The notes beneath the pieces were generated by a model, which was given only the letters and a program-made list of their open reading frames with translations, ran no database searches and had not been told where the DNA came from. Below, in pieces: positions 6,362-12,711 of a stretch of 12,711 bases of DNA. A program made the position numbers and the translations under genes. The stretch is from Desulfobacterales bacterium (GTDB lineage: Bacteria; Desulfobacterota; DSM-4660; Desulfatiglandales; Desulfatiglandaceae), in the NCBI GenBank assembly GCA_021107495.1, contig JAIOSR010000081.1:1-12711 (forward strand), in the 5' to 3' direction. Every line of letters begins with the position of its first letter. Within the stretch, counting starts at the first letter, position 1.

Positions 6362-8568
6362 AACCCCTCTGAAAACATGCTGAAAATCCCTGAAATATCA
6401 AGGATAAGACCCACAGCGCCATCGCCCATGATTGCCGCGCCGGCTATCCCTTTTGTGTTTTTGAGCCTTCCACCAAGACTTTTAATGACGATCTCTTCCT
6501 GGCCAAGTAGTTCATCTACGAGCACGCATCTCTTTTTTTCCTGGTTTTCCACAACTACAACTAATTTTTCCCAGACAGGGCTATTCCCTCCATTTGAAGA
6601 GGAATTTCCATTTAATCCAAATAGCCGATTCAGCCTGATTAGAGGGACTAAATGATTCCTGAACATGATCACCTCTGCCTCTCCCGATACTGTATGGCAT
6701 TCAGCTTTCTCAGGCCTGAAGGACTCCTGGATAGCCAGGGTAGGGATAACATATCTCTCGCCACTGACTTTTACTATCATTCCATCGATTATTGCCAAGG
6801 TGAGGGGCAGCCGGATAAAAACCGTTGAGCCTTTACCCGGAGTTGATTGTACATCAACTCTCCCCCTTAGCTTTTCAATAATCCTGCTTTTTACTACATC
6901 CATGCCTACGCCCCTGCCGGATATATCGGTTATCTTTTCCGCAGTAGAAAGGCCTGCATGAAATATAAGGTTATCAATCTGTCCATCGGTCAATTTCTCA
7001 TCTTCCTTTACCAGGCCGCTGGACCGGGCCTTTTCCAGGATTTTTTCCCTGTTTAAACCCCGGCCATCATCCTCGATCTCTATAACAATATCGCCTCCTT
7101 TGTGATATGCTCTTAAATATACAGTCCCCTGTCTCGGTTTATTTGCGGCCTCCCTCTCAGCCGGCAGCTCCATGCCGTGGTCTATTGAGTTCCTGATCAT
7201 ATGGACCATTGGCTCATATATTTCTTCAACCATATTCCTGTCTATCTCTGTGTCCTCCCCTGACATGACAAGCTGCGTTTCCTTGCCTGCCTTCCTTGAC
7301 AGGTCTCGTACAAGCCGTAACATTTTTTGAAAGCTGTTCTTTATTGGCTCCATCCTGAGTGACATGGCCGTTTTCTGTAATCCGGAAGTAATCAGGTTCA
7401 ACTGGTTGACTGTTTGATCCAGCTTCCTGTCCCTGCTTGCCGTGATTAATTCATTTTGCCTGAGCATTGACTGGGCGATTGCCAGTTCTCCAACCATGTC
7501 CACCATGCCATCGAGCTTGGCTGTATCTACCTTCACGTGGAGGGTCGCCGGCCGACCGACCCCTTTCTGTTTCCGGAGGGCGGATACCACCTCTTTTGTT
7601 TTGACCTTTTTCTGCTCAACAAGAATCTCTCCGATTTTCTTGCCATCCTGTTCCTTTTGAATATCAAGGGCTTCTTTCAAACTTGATTCGGAAATTGCCC
7701 CCTTTTTAACCAATATCTCGCCCAAAGGCTTATCACTACCTCCTTCGGTCTTCGTAAGAAAATTTTCAATTTTAACAATAATTTGTTCGGTGTCCATATC
7801 CCCTTCTAATGGAGTTCCAGTGTCAAGAGAGGCCTGGACACTTTCAATCATACCCTTCAACATATCCACGCTTTCGAGTATAATGTCTACGACTTCCCCA
7901 TCTATGGAAAGCTCGCCGGTTCTGGCCTTGTCGAGAAGGTTTTCCGATATATGGGCTAATTTATTGATCTTAGTGAAATTGAGAAACCCGGAAACGCCTT
8001 TGACCGTATGAAAAGGTCTAAATATGGCATTTATAGTTTCAACGTCAGAGGGATCCTGTTCAAGGTCCATTAATTTAACTTCGATCGTTCCTAAGTTGTC
8101 TAAGGACTCGTTCGCGAAATCAATGATAATCTCTTTGTCCTCATCACTTGTTATAACGGACGTTCCGTTTTCCCCTCCGCTTTGACTCCCCTCATCCGTT
8201 GAGTCTGTTGTTTTCGATTCTTCTGAACCTTGAACCCTGTAACCAAGGCTCTTAAGAAGGGGAGAAATGTCTTTATCAGCTTTCTTCCCACTGACCAGAT
8301 CTCTGCATAGCGTCTGCAGTTCAGAGACGCCTGCCTCAAGAGGGGACAAATCCGATGCCTCACACAAAATAACCTTTTCTAAGTATCCTCTCATCCCCAA
8401 TGTTAGGGATATCAAAGGTTGCTCATTGAGTTTCTTGGCCAAATCATCTATGGATTCGAGAGATTTTAGGGCTGCACCGAGACCCGGTATATCTCCGGGA
8501 TCCAGCATGACAGTTTCCAGGGCAAGAGAATCGATAAGTTGTGTAACATTTTCTAATAACTCTTTCAT
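6358..8568 (-). CDS. cheA: CheA histidine kinase with unusual N-terminus and MshEN-like module
   Basis: The kinase of the array, 736 aa. Order: an N-terminal helical region of about 110 residues that I cannot assign, then an acidic linker (115-142); P1 phosphotransfer domain (about 143-250) with H187 in FRPFHTVKG; a two-repeat module (281-335), each repeat beginning LGEILV or IGEILV and ending in Q, resembling T2SSE_N/MshEN domains and sitting where P2 is normally found; P3 dimerisation helices from about 340; P4 ATPase with N box HMIRNSIDHG (456-465), G1 DDGRG and G2 GRGVGMDVV (551-559); P5 CheW-like domain to the end. E. coli CheA is 654 aa. The ATG has GGAAGG 10 nt upstream and 48 nt separates it from cheR. 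All kinase residues look intact. Confidence 0.97.
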   Translation of the reverse strand: MKELLENVTQLIDSLALETVMLDPGDIPGLGAALKSLESIDDLAKKLNEQPLISLTLGMRGYLEKVILCEASDLSPLEAGVSELQTLCRDLVSGKKADKDISPLLKSLGYRVQGSEESKTTDSTDEGSQSGGENGTSVITSDEDKEIIIDFANESLDNLGTIEVKLMDLEQDPSDVETINAIFRPFHTVKGVSGFLNFTKINKLAHISENLLDKARTGELSIDGEVVDIILESVDMLKGMIESVQASLDTGTPLEGDMDTEQIIVKIENFLTKTEGGSDKPLGEILVKKGAISESSLKEALDIQKEQDGKKIGEILVEQKKVKTKEVVSALRKQKGVGRPATLHVKVDTAKLDGMVDMVGELAIAQSMLRQNELITASRDRKLDQTVNQLNLITSGLQKTAMSLRMEPIKNSFQKMLRLVRDLSRKAGKETQLVMSGEDTEIDRNMVEEIYEPMVHMIRNSIDHGMELPAEREAANKPRQGTVYLRAYHKGGDIVIEIEDDGRGLNREKILEKARSSGLVKEDEKLTDGQIDNLIFHAGLSTAEKITDISGRGVGMDVVKSRIIEKLRGRVDVQSTPGKGSTVFIRLPLTLAIIDGMIVKVSGERYVIPTLAIQESFRPEKAECHTVSGEAEVIMFRNHLVPLIRLNRLFGLNGNSSSNGGNSPVWEKLVVVVENQEKKRCVLVDELLGQEEIVIKSLGGRLKNTKGIAGAAIMGDGAVGLILDISGIFSMFSEGL

Positions 8569-8616
8569 AATAAAACTGCCTTCCTTGTTTAGGGGTTCAG
8601 CGGTTCAGGGTTCTAT

Positions 8617-9450
8617 TCAAACTTTTTGATAAACACTTGGTTGAATGTACTTGAACGGATGTTCAAATCCTGTCAGACTTTCCGCATGACCTATAAATAA
8701 ATACCCCCCATCAGATATGTACCGGAAAAATTTTCCTACCAACACCTCTTTTGTCGGGTTATCAAAATAGATCATGACATTGCGGCAAAAAATAACATCA
8801 AAAGGTTCTCCAAAATGAAATTCCTCCATGAAATTCAGCCTCTGGAAACTTATCTTTTTCTTCAAGTCCTTTTTTACCCTGAAATAGCCCTTCCATTTGT
8901 TATCACCTTTCTGGAAATACCTTTTTCTCAACTCATATGGTATTTTTTCTATCTTTTTTTTCTCATAAATTCCGGAACCGGCTGTTGTCAGGACTTTGGT
9001 AGAGAGATCGGTCGCCCGGATTTTAACCTGCCATTTTTCCCGATTATCAAGGGCTTCACTAATAGTCATAGCAATACTATACGGCTCTTCTCCCGAGGAA
9101 CACCCTGCACTCCAAAGCCTTAAACAATTGTCTTTTGAACCCTTCTTTTTTTTTAATATCTCAGGCAAGGCCTTTTTCCTTAAGAATTCAAAATGTTCAG
9201 CCTCTCGAAAAAAATAGGTCAAATTGGTGGAAATAGAATCAAGAAGGAGTATCAGTTCATGTCCGCTTTTGTCATTTACCACGTGGTCGTAATAGTGGCT
9301 AAAAGACCGAAAATTTCGCTCTCGAAGGATCTTTCCAAGTCTTGCCTTGACTAACGGCTGTTTACCTTCATGCAGATTGATCCCGCACGTATCGTAAACA
9401 TAGCGACTAAACTTATTATACTCGCGCTCCTTCAATACCGGTTCTTGCAT
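8617..9450 (-). CDS. cheR: CheR receptor methyltransferase
   Basis: Methylates receptor glutamates with S-adenosylmethionine. The 277-aa protein has the helical N-terminal domain (about 5-65), then the catalytic domain: STNLTYFFRE (74-83), the SAM-binding loop SAGCSSGEEPYS (114-125), acidic D148 in RATDLS, the FCRNVMIYF strand (221-229) and GHAESL (254-259). All family landmarks are present and the length is normal. It starts 11 nt after the pilZ-type gene; the ribosome site is modest (AAGG about 9 nt upstream), so coupling to upstream translation is likely. Confidence 0.97.
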   Translation of the reverse strand: MQEPVLKEREYNKFSRYVYDTCGINLHEGKQPLVKARLGKILRERNFRSFSHYYDHVVNDKSGHELILLLDSISTNLTYFFREAEHFEFLRKKALPEILKKKKGSKDNCLRLWSAGCSSGEEPYSIAMTISEALDNREKWQVKIRATDLSTKVLTTAGSGIYEKKKIEKIPYELRKRYFQKGDNKWKGYFRVKKDLKKKISFQRLNFMEEFHFGEPFDVIFCRNVMIYFDNPTKEVLVGKFFRYISDGGYLFIGHAESLTGFEHPFKYIQPSVYQKV

Positions 9451-9461
9451 CTCACTAAACC

Positions 9462-10046
9462 TTACCCTTCTCTATTTTCTCTTCTAATGATTTCCCTCTG
9501 CCTTTGAAATACACAGGCGATAATCTTTTCCCTGTCATTTATATCGAGATCGAGGAATTTTATGCCTAATTGGTAAACAGTTTTGCCGCCCTCATCTACG
9601 GGATCAGCATGAATAACCTCACCAAACACATCCATGAATATAGGAGGAAACTTTGAGAGAACAAGGTTCGTGTGGATAATCTGTCCGGGTTCAACAGGTT
9701 TATCCACTACCATTTTCATCCCTGAACCCCCGATATTTACTCCACTCCCCTGTTTAAAGACCGAAATATCCGGATCATCTTTGGATAACACGGCCAATAT
9801 GCGGTCCAATTTCTCATCTATCTGAAATAGAAGATCCACAAGGCATTGATTTGCGGCAATACCGTTAAATGTTTCTTCGGTATCAGTACTGTCAAAGATT
9901 AGTCCTTTTTCGTCCGGAGACGGAATTGGATCGCCGGTTTCTTTTATTGCGTCGTATTCCTCCTGGGAGAGAACCTTGAATTTGACTTTAAAGGACAGAC
10001 TTGCCCTCACGAAAGAACGCTGCTCTTTTGATCCTATCTCAGCCAC
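9462..10046 (-). CDS. PilZ-domain protein, likely cyclic-di-GMP receptor
   Basis: First gene of the main operon, 194 aa. The N-terminus carries the PilZ RxxxR motif (R10-S-F-V-R14), and N104-I-G-G-S-G109 corresponds to the second motif (D/N-x-S/A-x-x-G), with glycine in place of the usual S or A. Between them is a helical insert of about 50 residues around LLFQIDEKLDRILAVL (72-87), a segment I associate with some longer PilZ proteins. The C-terminus has the expected PilZ strands (GEVIHADPV, YQLGIKFLDL) and a charged helix. The start is GTG at 10046 with AGGAGG 5 nt upstream; an ATG overlapping that site reaches a stop after three codons. It may join cyclic-di-GMP level to chemotaxis; ligand binding is inferred. 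Confidence 0.88.
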   Translation of the reverse strand: MAEIGSKEQRSFVRASLSFKVKFKVLSQEEYDAIKETGDPIPSPDEKGLIFDSTDTEETFNGIAANQCLVDLLFQIDEKLDRILAVLSKDDPDISVFKQGSGVNIGGSGMKMVVDKPVEPGQIIHTNLVLSKFPPIFMDVFGEVIHADPVDEGGKTVYQLGIKFLDLDINDREKIIACVFQRQREIIRRENREG

Positions 10047-10123
10047 ACATGCCTCCTATCAAAAATAACGCTGAGGACCACGAACGGGTGTAACCCCGTG
10101 GGTTAAAGCGTTCCTTATAATTT

Positions 10124-10144
10124 CCTCCCCCTTGACGGGGGAGG
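10124..10144. repeat. GC-rich hairpin repeat
   Basis: CCTCCCCC (10124-10131) and GGGGGAGG (10137-10144) form a perfect 8-bp stem with a 5-nt loop, followed by TTAGGTGGGGGTGA. This is the form of common short interspersed palindromic repeats. It lies in the expected leader of the pilZ operon. Confidence 0.7.
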
Positions 10145-10188
10145 TTAGGTGGGGGTGACAAAACAGTTAATTCCCACATTTTAAAATG

Positions 10189-10208
10189 CCACGGGCGTAA
10201 GCCCATGG
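10189..10208. repeat. Short hairpin repeat
   Basis: CCACGGGC (10189-10196) and GCCCATGG (10201-10208) pair with one mismatch around a GTAA loop. It is typical of short palindromic intergenic repeats; no direct role can be read from it. Confidence 0.55.
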
Positions 10209-10440
10209 GTGTCTACTGAAAAACTGGTTTTTGACTACTCAATAACCCTCTCCACTGGGGGAGAAGGCAGGGTGAGGGTTGATTTTGTGTAGAATTATAT
10301 GCAATTGTCATACCACCATAGATTTCCCAGTATCTTCCATCAAACAATTCCCTCCTCAAAAAAGCTCTCCTTTCTTAAAGGAACGTGCCCGCAGCATGTC
10401 TGGCGGGTTGACGCCTCCATCCCGGTGAGAGGGTAGAGTC

Positions 10441-10750
10441 GTAGGGCGGGCCACTGTGCCCGCCTTTTCGGCCACTCTCCGAGCTGTAGCTCTATCCTCC
10501 GGCCTGTAAGCCTTACGGGCTGTGGGCTCCGGCTCGTAGAGGTACGATCCTATGCCTCGCAGAGAAGCTGAGCCGGAGGTCAGGGGAGAGGGAGTCAACT
10601 ATCACCCCTAAAAAGGGTGGCTTGAATATCGACCCTAAAAGGGTCTTATCTTCTTAAACATTTTTTTCTTCAACAAACGGCGTTTCAGAAGACAGGACTT
10701 TCGGCAGGATTGCCTGCCCTTCTTCTGGCGGGCACGGTGGCCCGCCCTAC
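10441..10750. repeat. 310-bp block bounded by a 24-bp inverted repeat
   Basis: Positions 10441-10464 and 10727-10750 are reverse complements with a single mismatch (GTAGGGCGGGCCA... / ...TGGCCCGCCCTAC). Inside are a perfect 9-bp pair CTCCGGCTC (10527-10535) / GAGCCGGAG (10570-10578), two short tandem hairpins at 10603-10645 and GGCAGG-ATTG-CCTGCC at 10703-10718. No open frame in it looks like a protein. It could be a non-autonomous mobile element or nested repeats accumulated at one site. Confidence 0.65.
10603..10645. repeat. Tandem small hairpins
   Basis: CACCC-CTAAAAA-GGGTG (about 10603-10619) and GACCC-TAAAA-GGGTC (10631-10645) are two stems of 5 bp with similar A-rich loops. A T-rich stretch with seven T's follows the second one on the plus strand, so a weak rightward terminator is possible, though no gene ends just upstream. 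Confidence 0.5.
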
Positions 10751-10765
10751 TAATAACTAATCGTC

Positions 10766-10800
10766 CGGGACCTATACGTAGGGTCCCGCTTTGCGGGACC
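10766..10800. repeat. Three-segment alternative hairpin
   Basis: CGGGACC (10766-10772), GGTCCCGC (10782-10789) and GCGGGACC (10793-10800): the middle segment can pair with either flank. The second option gives a perfect 8-bp stem with a 3-nt TTT loop. Such mutually exclusive pairs resemble attenuators, but the same pattern arises from two neighbouring copies of one palindromic repeat. Confidence 0.5.
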
Positions 10801-10982
10801 TAAAATAACGGCGCGCGCCGACCGAAAAGGCGGGCTTCATACGGAATAAAGTTTCGGAAGCGTGGACGTCAGTTTCTTGACAAAAACGTCAGGATTTTGA
10901 CCCTGCTCTCATCCCTTTTCTCTAATGCTCAAGAATTTTTTTACAAAATCATTTTCTTCAACTGCATAAAAGGCGGCATTAG

Positions 10983-10998
10983 TTTTTACGAGACCATC
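10983..10998 (+). repeat. Solo terminus of the long dispersed repeat
   Basis: TTTTTACGAGACCATC matches the right end of copy A (2975-2990) at 15 of 16 positions and that of copy B (11352-11367) closely. The rest of the element is not recognisable beside it, so this is probably a relic. Confidence 0.6.
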
Positions 10999-11144
10999 AG
11001 TTTTAGCTCAAGAAATTTGGCCTATCTGCCGATTACATTGTTTGATTGCAAGCCTGATTTACAGTTCATCTTCCGACCCCTGAACCCGTCGGAGGCGGGC
11101 AAGCCTCGAACCCGTGAACGGTTACAACCAAATTATATTTTTAC

Positions 11145-11161
11145 TGGCAAGGATCTTGCAT
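11145..11161 (+). promoter_or_regulatory. Sigma-54 (-24/-12) promoter upstream of cheW
   Basis: TGGCAAGGATCTTGCAT fits the TGGCACG-N4-TTGCA pattern: the invariant GG (11146-11147) and GC (11158-11159) are separated by exactly 10 nt and the -12 half is perfect. Transcription would start near 11171, giving a leader of about 236 nt that runs through repeat copy B before cheW. An NtrC-type activator gene lies in the same window. I did not find clear enhancer palindromes upstream. Confidence 0.65.
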
Positions 11162-11183
11162 CTCGAATCCGTACATATAGAAA

Positions 11184-11367
11184 GATGACTCCTTAAAAAG
11201 TCAAGAATTCCCTTTTTGCGTCATTTCCCGCACACAGCAGCGGGATCTTCGACAGGTGGAAGCCGGAATCCAGCCTTTCCAATAGATTCCGGACTCCGGC
11301 TTGGCCGTCATCCCTGACTCCGATCCGGGACGGAGTGACGAACTTTTTGACTTTTTACGAGTACATC
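11184..11367 (-). repeat. Copy B of long dispersed repeat (inverted partner at 2814-2990)
   Basis: The core 11194-11343 is about 93% identical to the reverse complement of 2831-2980. Its two ends form an imperfect terminal inverted repeat: GATGACTCCTTAAAAAGTCA on the left and, read from the other strand, GATGTACTCGTAAAAAGTCA on the right. Inner hairpins include CCCGC-N8-GCGGG and ACTCCG-N8-CGGAGT. It lies in the leader between the sigma-54 promoter and cheW, ending about 24 nt before the cheW ribosome site. Confidence 0.9.
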
Positions 11368-11406
11368 AAATTTATCAACCTAAAAAACGAAGGAGGTGCA
11401 AAAGAA

Positions 11407-11985
11407 ATGGCAGAATTGGCTAAAGAAATGGATCAGGCAATAGGGGCCATGGTTGACAAGGAGGGTAAATATCTGACTTTCAGCATGGCCGACGAGGAGT
11501 ATGGAATCGGTATCCTGGAGATCAAGGAGATCATCGGGATGATGCCGATTACCCCCGTGCCACAGACACCCGGGTTTGTCAAAGGGGTGGTAAATCTGCG
11601 TGGCAAGGTGATCCCCGTGATTGACTTACGGTTGAGGTTCGGAATGCCGTCTGTTGATTATACGGAGCGGACCTGCATCATTGTGGTGGAAATGGAAGAA
11701 CAGGAAACCACTGTTTTAATCGGTATCGTGGTCGATGCGGTCTCCGAGGTGTTGAATATCAAAGCTGGAGATATAGAGCAGACGCCTACATTCGGAACCA
11801 AGCTGAATATCGATTACATCCTTGGCATGGCCAAAATGGAGGGGGGGGTCAAGATCCTGCTCGACATTAGTCGAGTGTTGACACAGGACGAACTGGTGTC
11901 AGTGAGTAAGATGGAAAAAGGTCTTTCTCCACTACAATCAGAGGCCCAGCCGGAACAGACAGTTGTGGAAGCACCGGACAATTAA
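11407..11985 (+). CDS. cheW: CheW coupling protein
   Basis: Adaptor joining receptors to CheA. The 192-aa protein has the CheW fold with E38 in GILEIKEI, VPQTPGFVKGVVNLRGKVIPVIDLR (51-75; R65 matches the conserved CheW arginine), and the later strands IGIVVDAVSEVL and ILLDISRVL. A C-terminal tail of about 30 residues, rich in E, Q and P, goes beyond the E. coli length of 167. I start at 11407 because GGAGG lies about 10 nt upstream and the reading frame further upstream is only repeat sequence from copy B. A run of eight G's at 11841-11848 lies in frame within the gene. It faces away from the main operon and is followed by the MCP gene. Confidence 0.97.
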   Translation: MAELAKEMDQAIGAMVDKEGKYLTFSMADEEYGIGILEIKEIIGMMPITPVPQTPGFVKGVVNLRGKVIPVIDLRLRFGMPSVDYTERTCIIVVEMEEQETTVLIGIVVDAVSEVLNIKAGDIEQTPTFGTKLNIDYILGMAKMEGGVKILLDISRVLTQDELVSVSKMEKGLSPLQSEAQPEQTVVEAPDN

Positions 11986-12083
11986 GATTGACCTAAGGAA
12001 AGGAAATAAGAGCAATGGAAAAGAAAAAAGTCGTAAAATCAAAACTTAAGGAAAACAATCCCACAGAAAGGAGGAATAAAGAT

Positions 12084-12711
12084 ATGGCTGATATAGATAT
12101 CGAAAAATGCAAGCTTTCCATGCAAGTACTCGATTTGTTGCCTACACCGGTCATGGCGATTGATAAGGAATTCAATGTCACTTTCATGAACCCGGCCGGT
12201 GCCCGGGCCGTAGGCAAGACACCCGAAGACTGTATGGGGCAGAAGTGCTTCAGTCTGTTCAACACCGGACACTGCAACACGGCCGACTGCCAGGTGGCAA
12301 AGGCCATGCAGCAAAACGGCGTGTTCACCAATGACACAATAGCAAAGCTCCCTTCCGGCGAGCTCCCCATCCGTTACACCGGGTCTCCAATGAAAGATGA
12401 AAATGGCAATATCATCGGCGGCCTTGAATACGTCCTTGATATCAGCAAGGAGATGGAGGTCACAGACGGGGTTCTTGAATTGGTAACAGCTACGGTTGAA
12501 GGTAAATTGGATACCCGGGCCGATGTGAATAAGTTCGACGGAAACTATCGTCGGATAATTCAGGGGGTAAATGACGTAGTCGATGCCTTTGTGGCGCCGA
12601 TCAATGTGACGGCCGAGTATGTTGACAGGATCTCGAAGGGTGATATTCCGGAGCCGATCACGGATGAGTACAAGGGTGATTTCAACGAGATCAAGAATAA
12701 TCTTAATGCCT
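12084..12711 (+). CDS. Cytoplasmic PAS-HAMP methyl-accepting chemotaxis protein (5' part)
   Basis: N-terminal 209 residues of a receptor; the frame stays open to the right edge. A PAS domain (about 12-120; LPTPVMAIDKEFNVTFMNPAGA, IIGGLEYVLDIS) is followed by helical HAMP-like repeats (DAFVAPINVTAEYVDRISKGDIPEPI). Four cysteines C50, C55, C64 and C69, with H63, cluster in the PAS domain. No membrane segment is present, so the receptor is probably soluble in the cytoplasm. The signalling tip and methylation helices are outside the window, so the MCP identity rests on the PAS/HAMP pattern and on cheW next door. I prefer the ATG at 12084 because GGAGG lies 9 nt upstream; an in-frame ATG at 12015, only 29 nt after cheW, would add 23 lysine-rich residues. 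Confidence 0.85.
   Translation, partial: MADIDIEKCKLSMQVLDLLPTPVMAIDKEFNVTFMNPAGARAVGKTPEDCMGQKCFSLFNTGHCNTADCQVAKAMQQNGVFTNDTIAKLPSGELPIRYTGSPMKDENGNIIGGLEYVLDISKEMEVTDGVLELVTATVEGKLDTRADVNKFDGNYRRIIQGVNDVVDAFVAPINVTAEYVDRISKGDIPEPITDEYKGDFNEIKNNLNA

Larger units (their letters stand above)
10047..11406. other. 1.36-kb divergent gene-free region of hairpin repeats
   Basis: Lies between the pilZ start (leftward) and the cheW start (rightward). The open frames in it are short, biased and composed of repeat sequence, so I call no gene. It holds several GC-rich hairpins (10124-10144, 10189-10208, 10441-10750, 10766-10800, a 12-bp palindrome CGGCGCGCGCCG at 10809-10820), a solo repeat end at 10983-10998, a sigma-54 promoter at 11145-11161 and repeat copy B at 11184-11367. 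Base composition swings from GC-rich (10380-10840) to AT-rich (10900-11050). I found no convincing promoter for the leftward pilZ operon. Confidence 0.75.

Noticed and set aside
10356..10598. 80-codon minus-strand open frame in the divergent region
   Set aside because: It is composed of GC-rich palindromic repeat sequence, has low-complexity P/R/A-rich translation, no good ribosome site and no domain.
10873..10924. Promoter-like TTGACA or TTGACC boxes
   Set aside because: No adequate -10 sequence at proper spacing; the best partner, TCTAAT at 18 nt, is weak and no gene follows closely.
916..11128. Short shared motif GAACGGTTAC (reverse of 923-932, also near 2771-2783 as AAACGGTTAC, and 11116-11125) in several intergenic spots
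   Set aside because: Too short and imperfect for an operator call; it is likely another fragment of dispersed repeat sequence.
10897..11196. 99-codon plus-strand open frame upstream of cheW
   Set aside because: It includes the solo repeat end and runs through the sigma-54 promoter into copy B; the translation has no recognisable motif and no ribosome site.
11335..11406. Longer cheW start adding 24 residues
   Set aside because: The added residues are encoded by the end of repeat copy B, while the ATG at 11407 has a GGAGG site and begins a typical CheW N-terminus.
10047..11406. CRISPR array or origin in the long intergenic region
   Set aside because: The repeats are palindromic, of differing sequence and unevenly spaced; there are no regular spacers and no series of DnaA-box-like sites.
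11993..12370. Minus-strand open frames opposite the MCP gene
   Set aside because: They are shadows of the PAS-encoding plus-strand frame, which has clear homology features and ribosome sites.

Overview
The window is a chemotaxis and motility signalling locus. The gene set (NtrC-type sigma-54 response regulator, CheZ, CheX, CheD, HDOD and PilZ proteins, a soluble PAS/HAMP receptor), protein character and abundance of palindromic intergenic repeats suggest an anaerobe of the Desulfobacterota (former Deltaproteobacteria) or a nearby phylum such as Nitrospirota. This placement is inference; there is no rRNA or other phylogenetic marker here.

Layout. Positions 1-2738 (minus strand) hold, in transcription order, cheZ, a motor-type cheY, an unnamed 132-aa protein, and an NtrC-family regulator that runs off the left edge. 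Positions 2739-3131 are gene-free and carry two palindromic elements. Positions 3132-10046 (minus strand) hold a tight operon in the order pilZ, cheR, cheA, cheD, HDOD protein, second cheY, cheX, cheB, with several ATGA start/stop overlaps. Positions 10047-11406 are a 1.36-kb gene-free divergent region full of hairpin repeats, with one good sigma-54 promoter pointing right. Positions 11407-12711 (plus strand) hold cheW and the 5' part of a cytoplasmic methyl-accepting chemotaxis protein (MCP).

How the genes work together. The MCP, CheW and CheA form the sensory array. CheR and CheB methylate and demethylate receptors, and CheD deamidates them. CheA should phosphorylate CheB and the two CheYs. 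There are two phosphatases of unrelated folds, each next to one CheY: CheZ with the motor-like CheY, CheX with the second CheY, whose gene overlaps cheX. PilZ and HDOD proteins in the operon suggest a link to cyclic-di-GMP or other regulation. CheA has an unusual N-terminal extension and, in place of a normal P2 domain, a repeat resembling the T2SSE_N/MshEN domain.

Most notable: this CheA architecture; the two CheY/phosphatase pairs; a 150-bp inverted repeat at 2831-2980 and 11194-11343 that brackets the main operon plus the sigma-54 promoter and could in principle allow inversion; a 137-bp hairpin element that supplies the cheB stop codon; and a four-cysteine PAS domain in the receptor. I found no defence system, CRISPR array, tRNA, rRNA or transposase gene. 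The core is a recognisable chemotaxis system with unusual parts, not a wholly new system.
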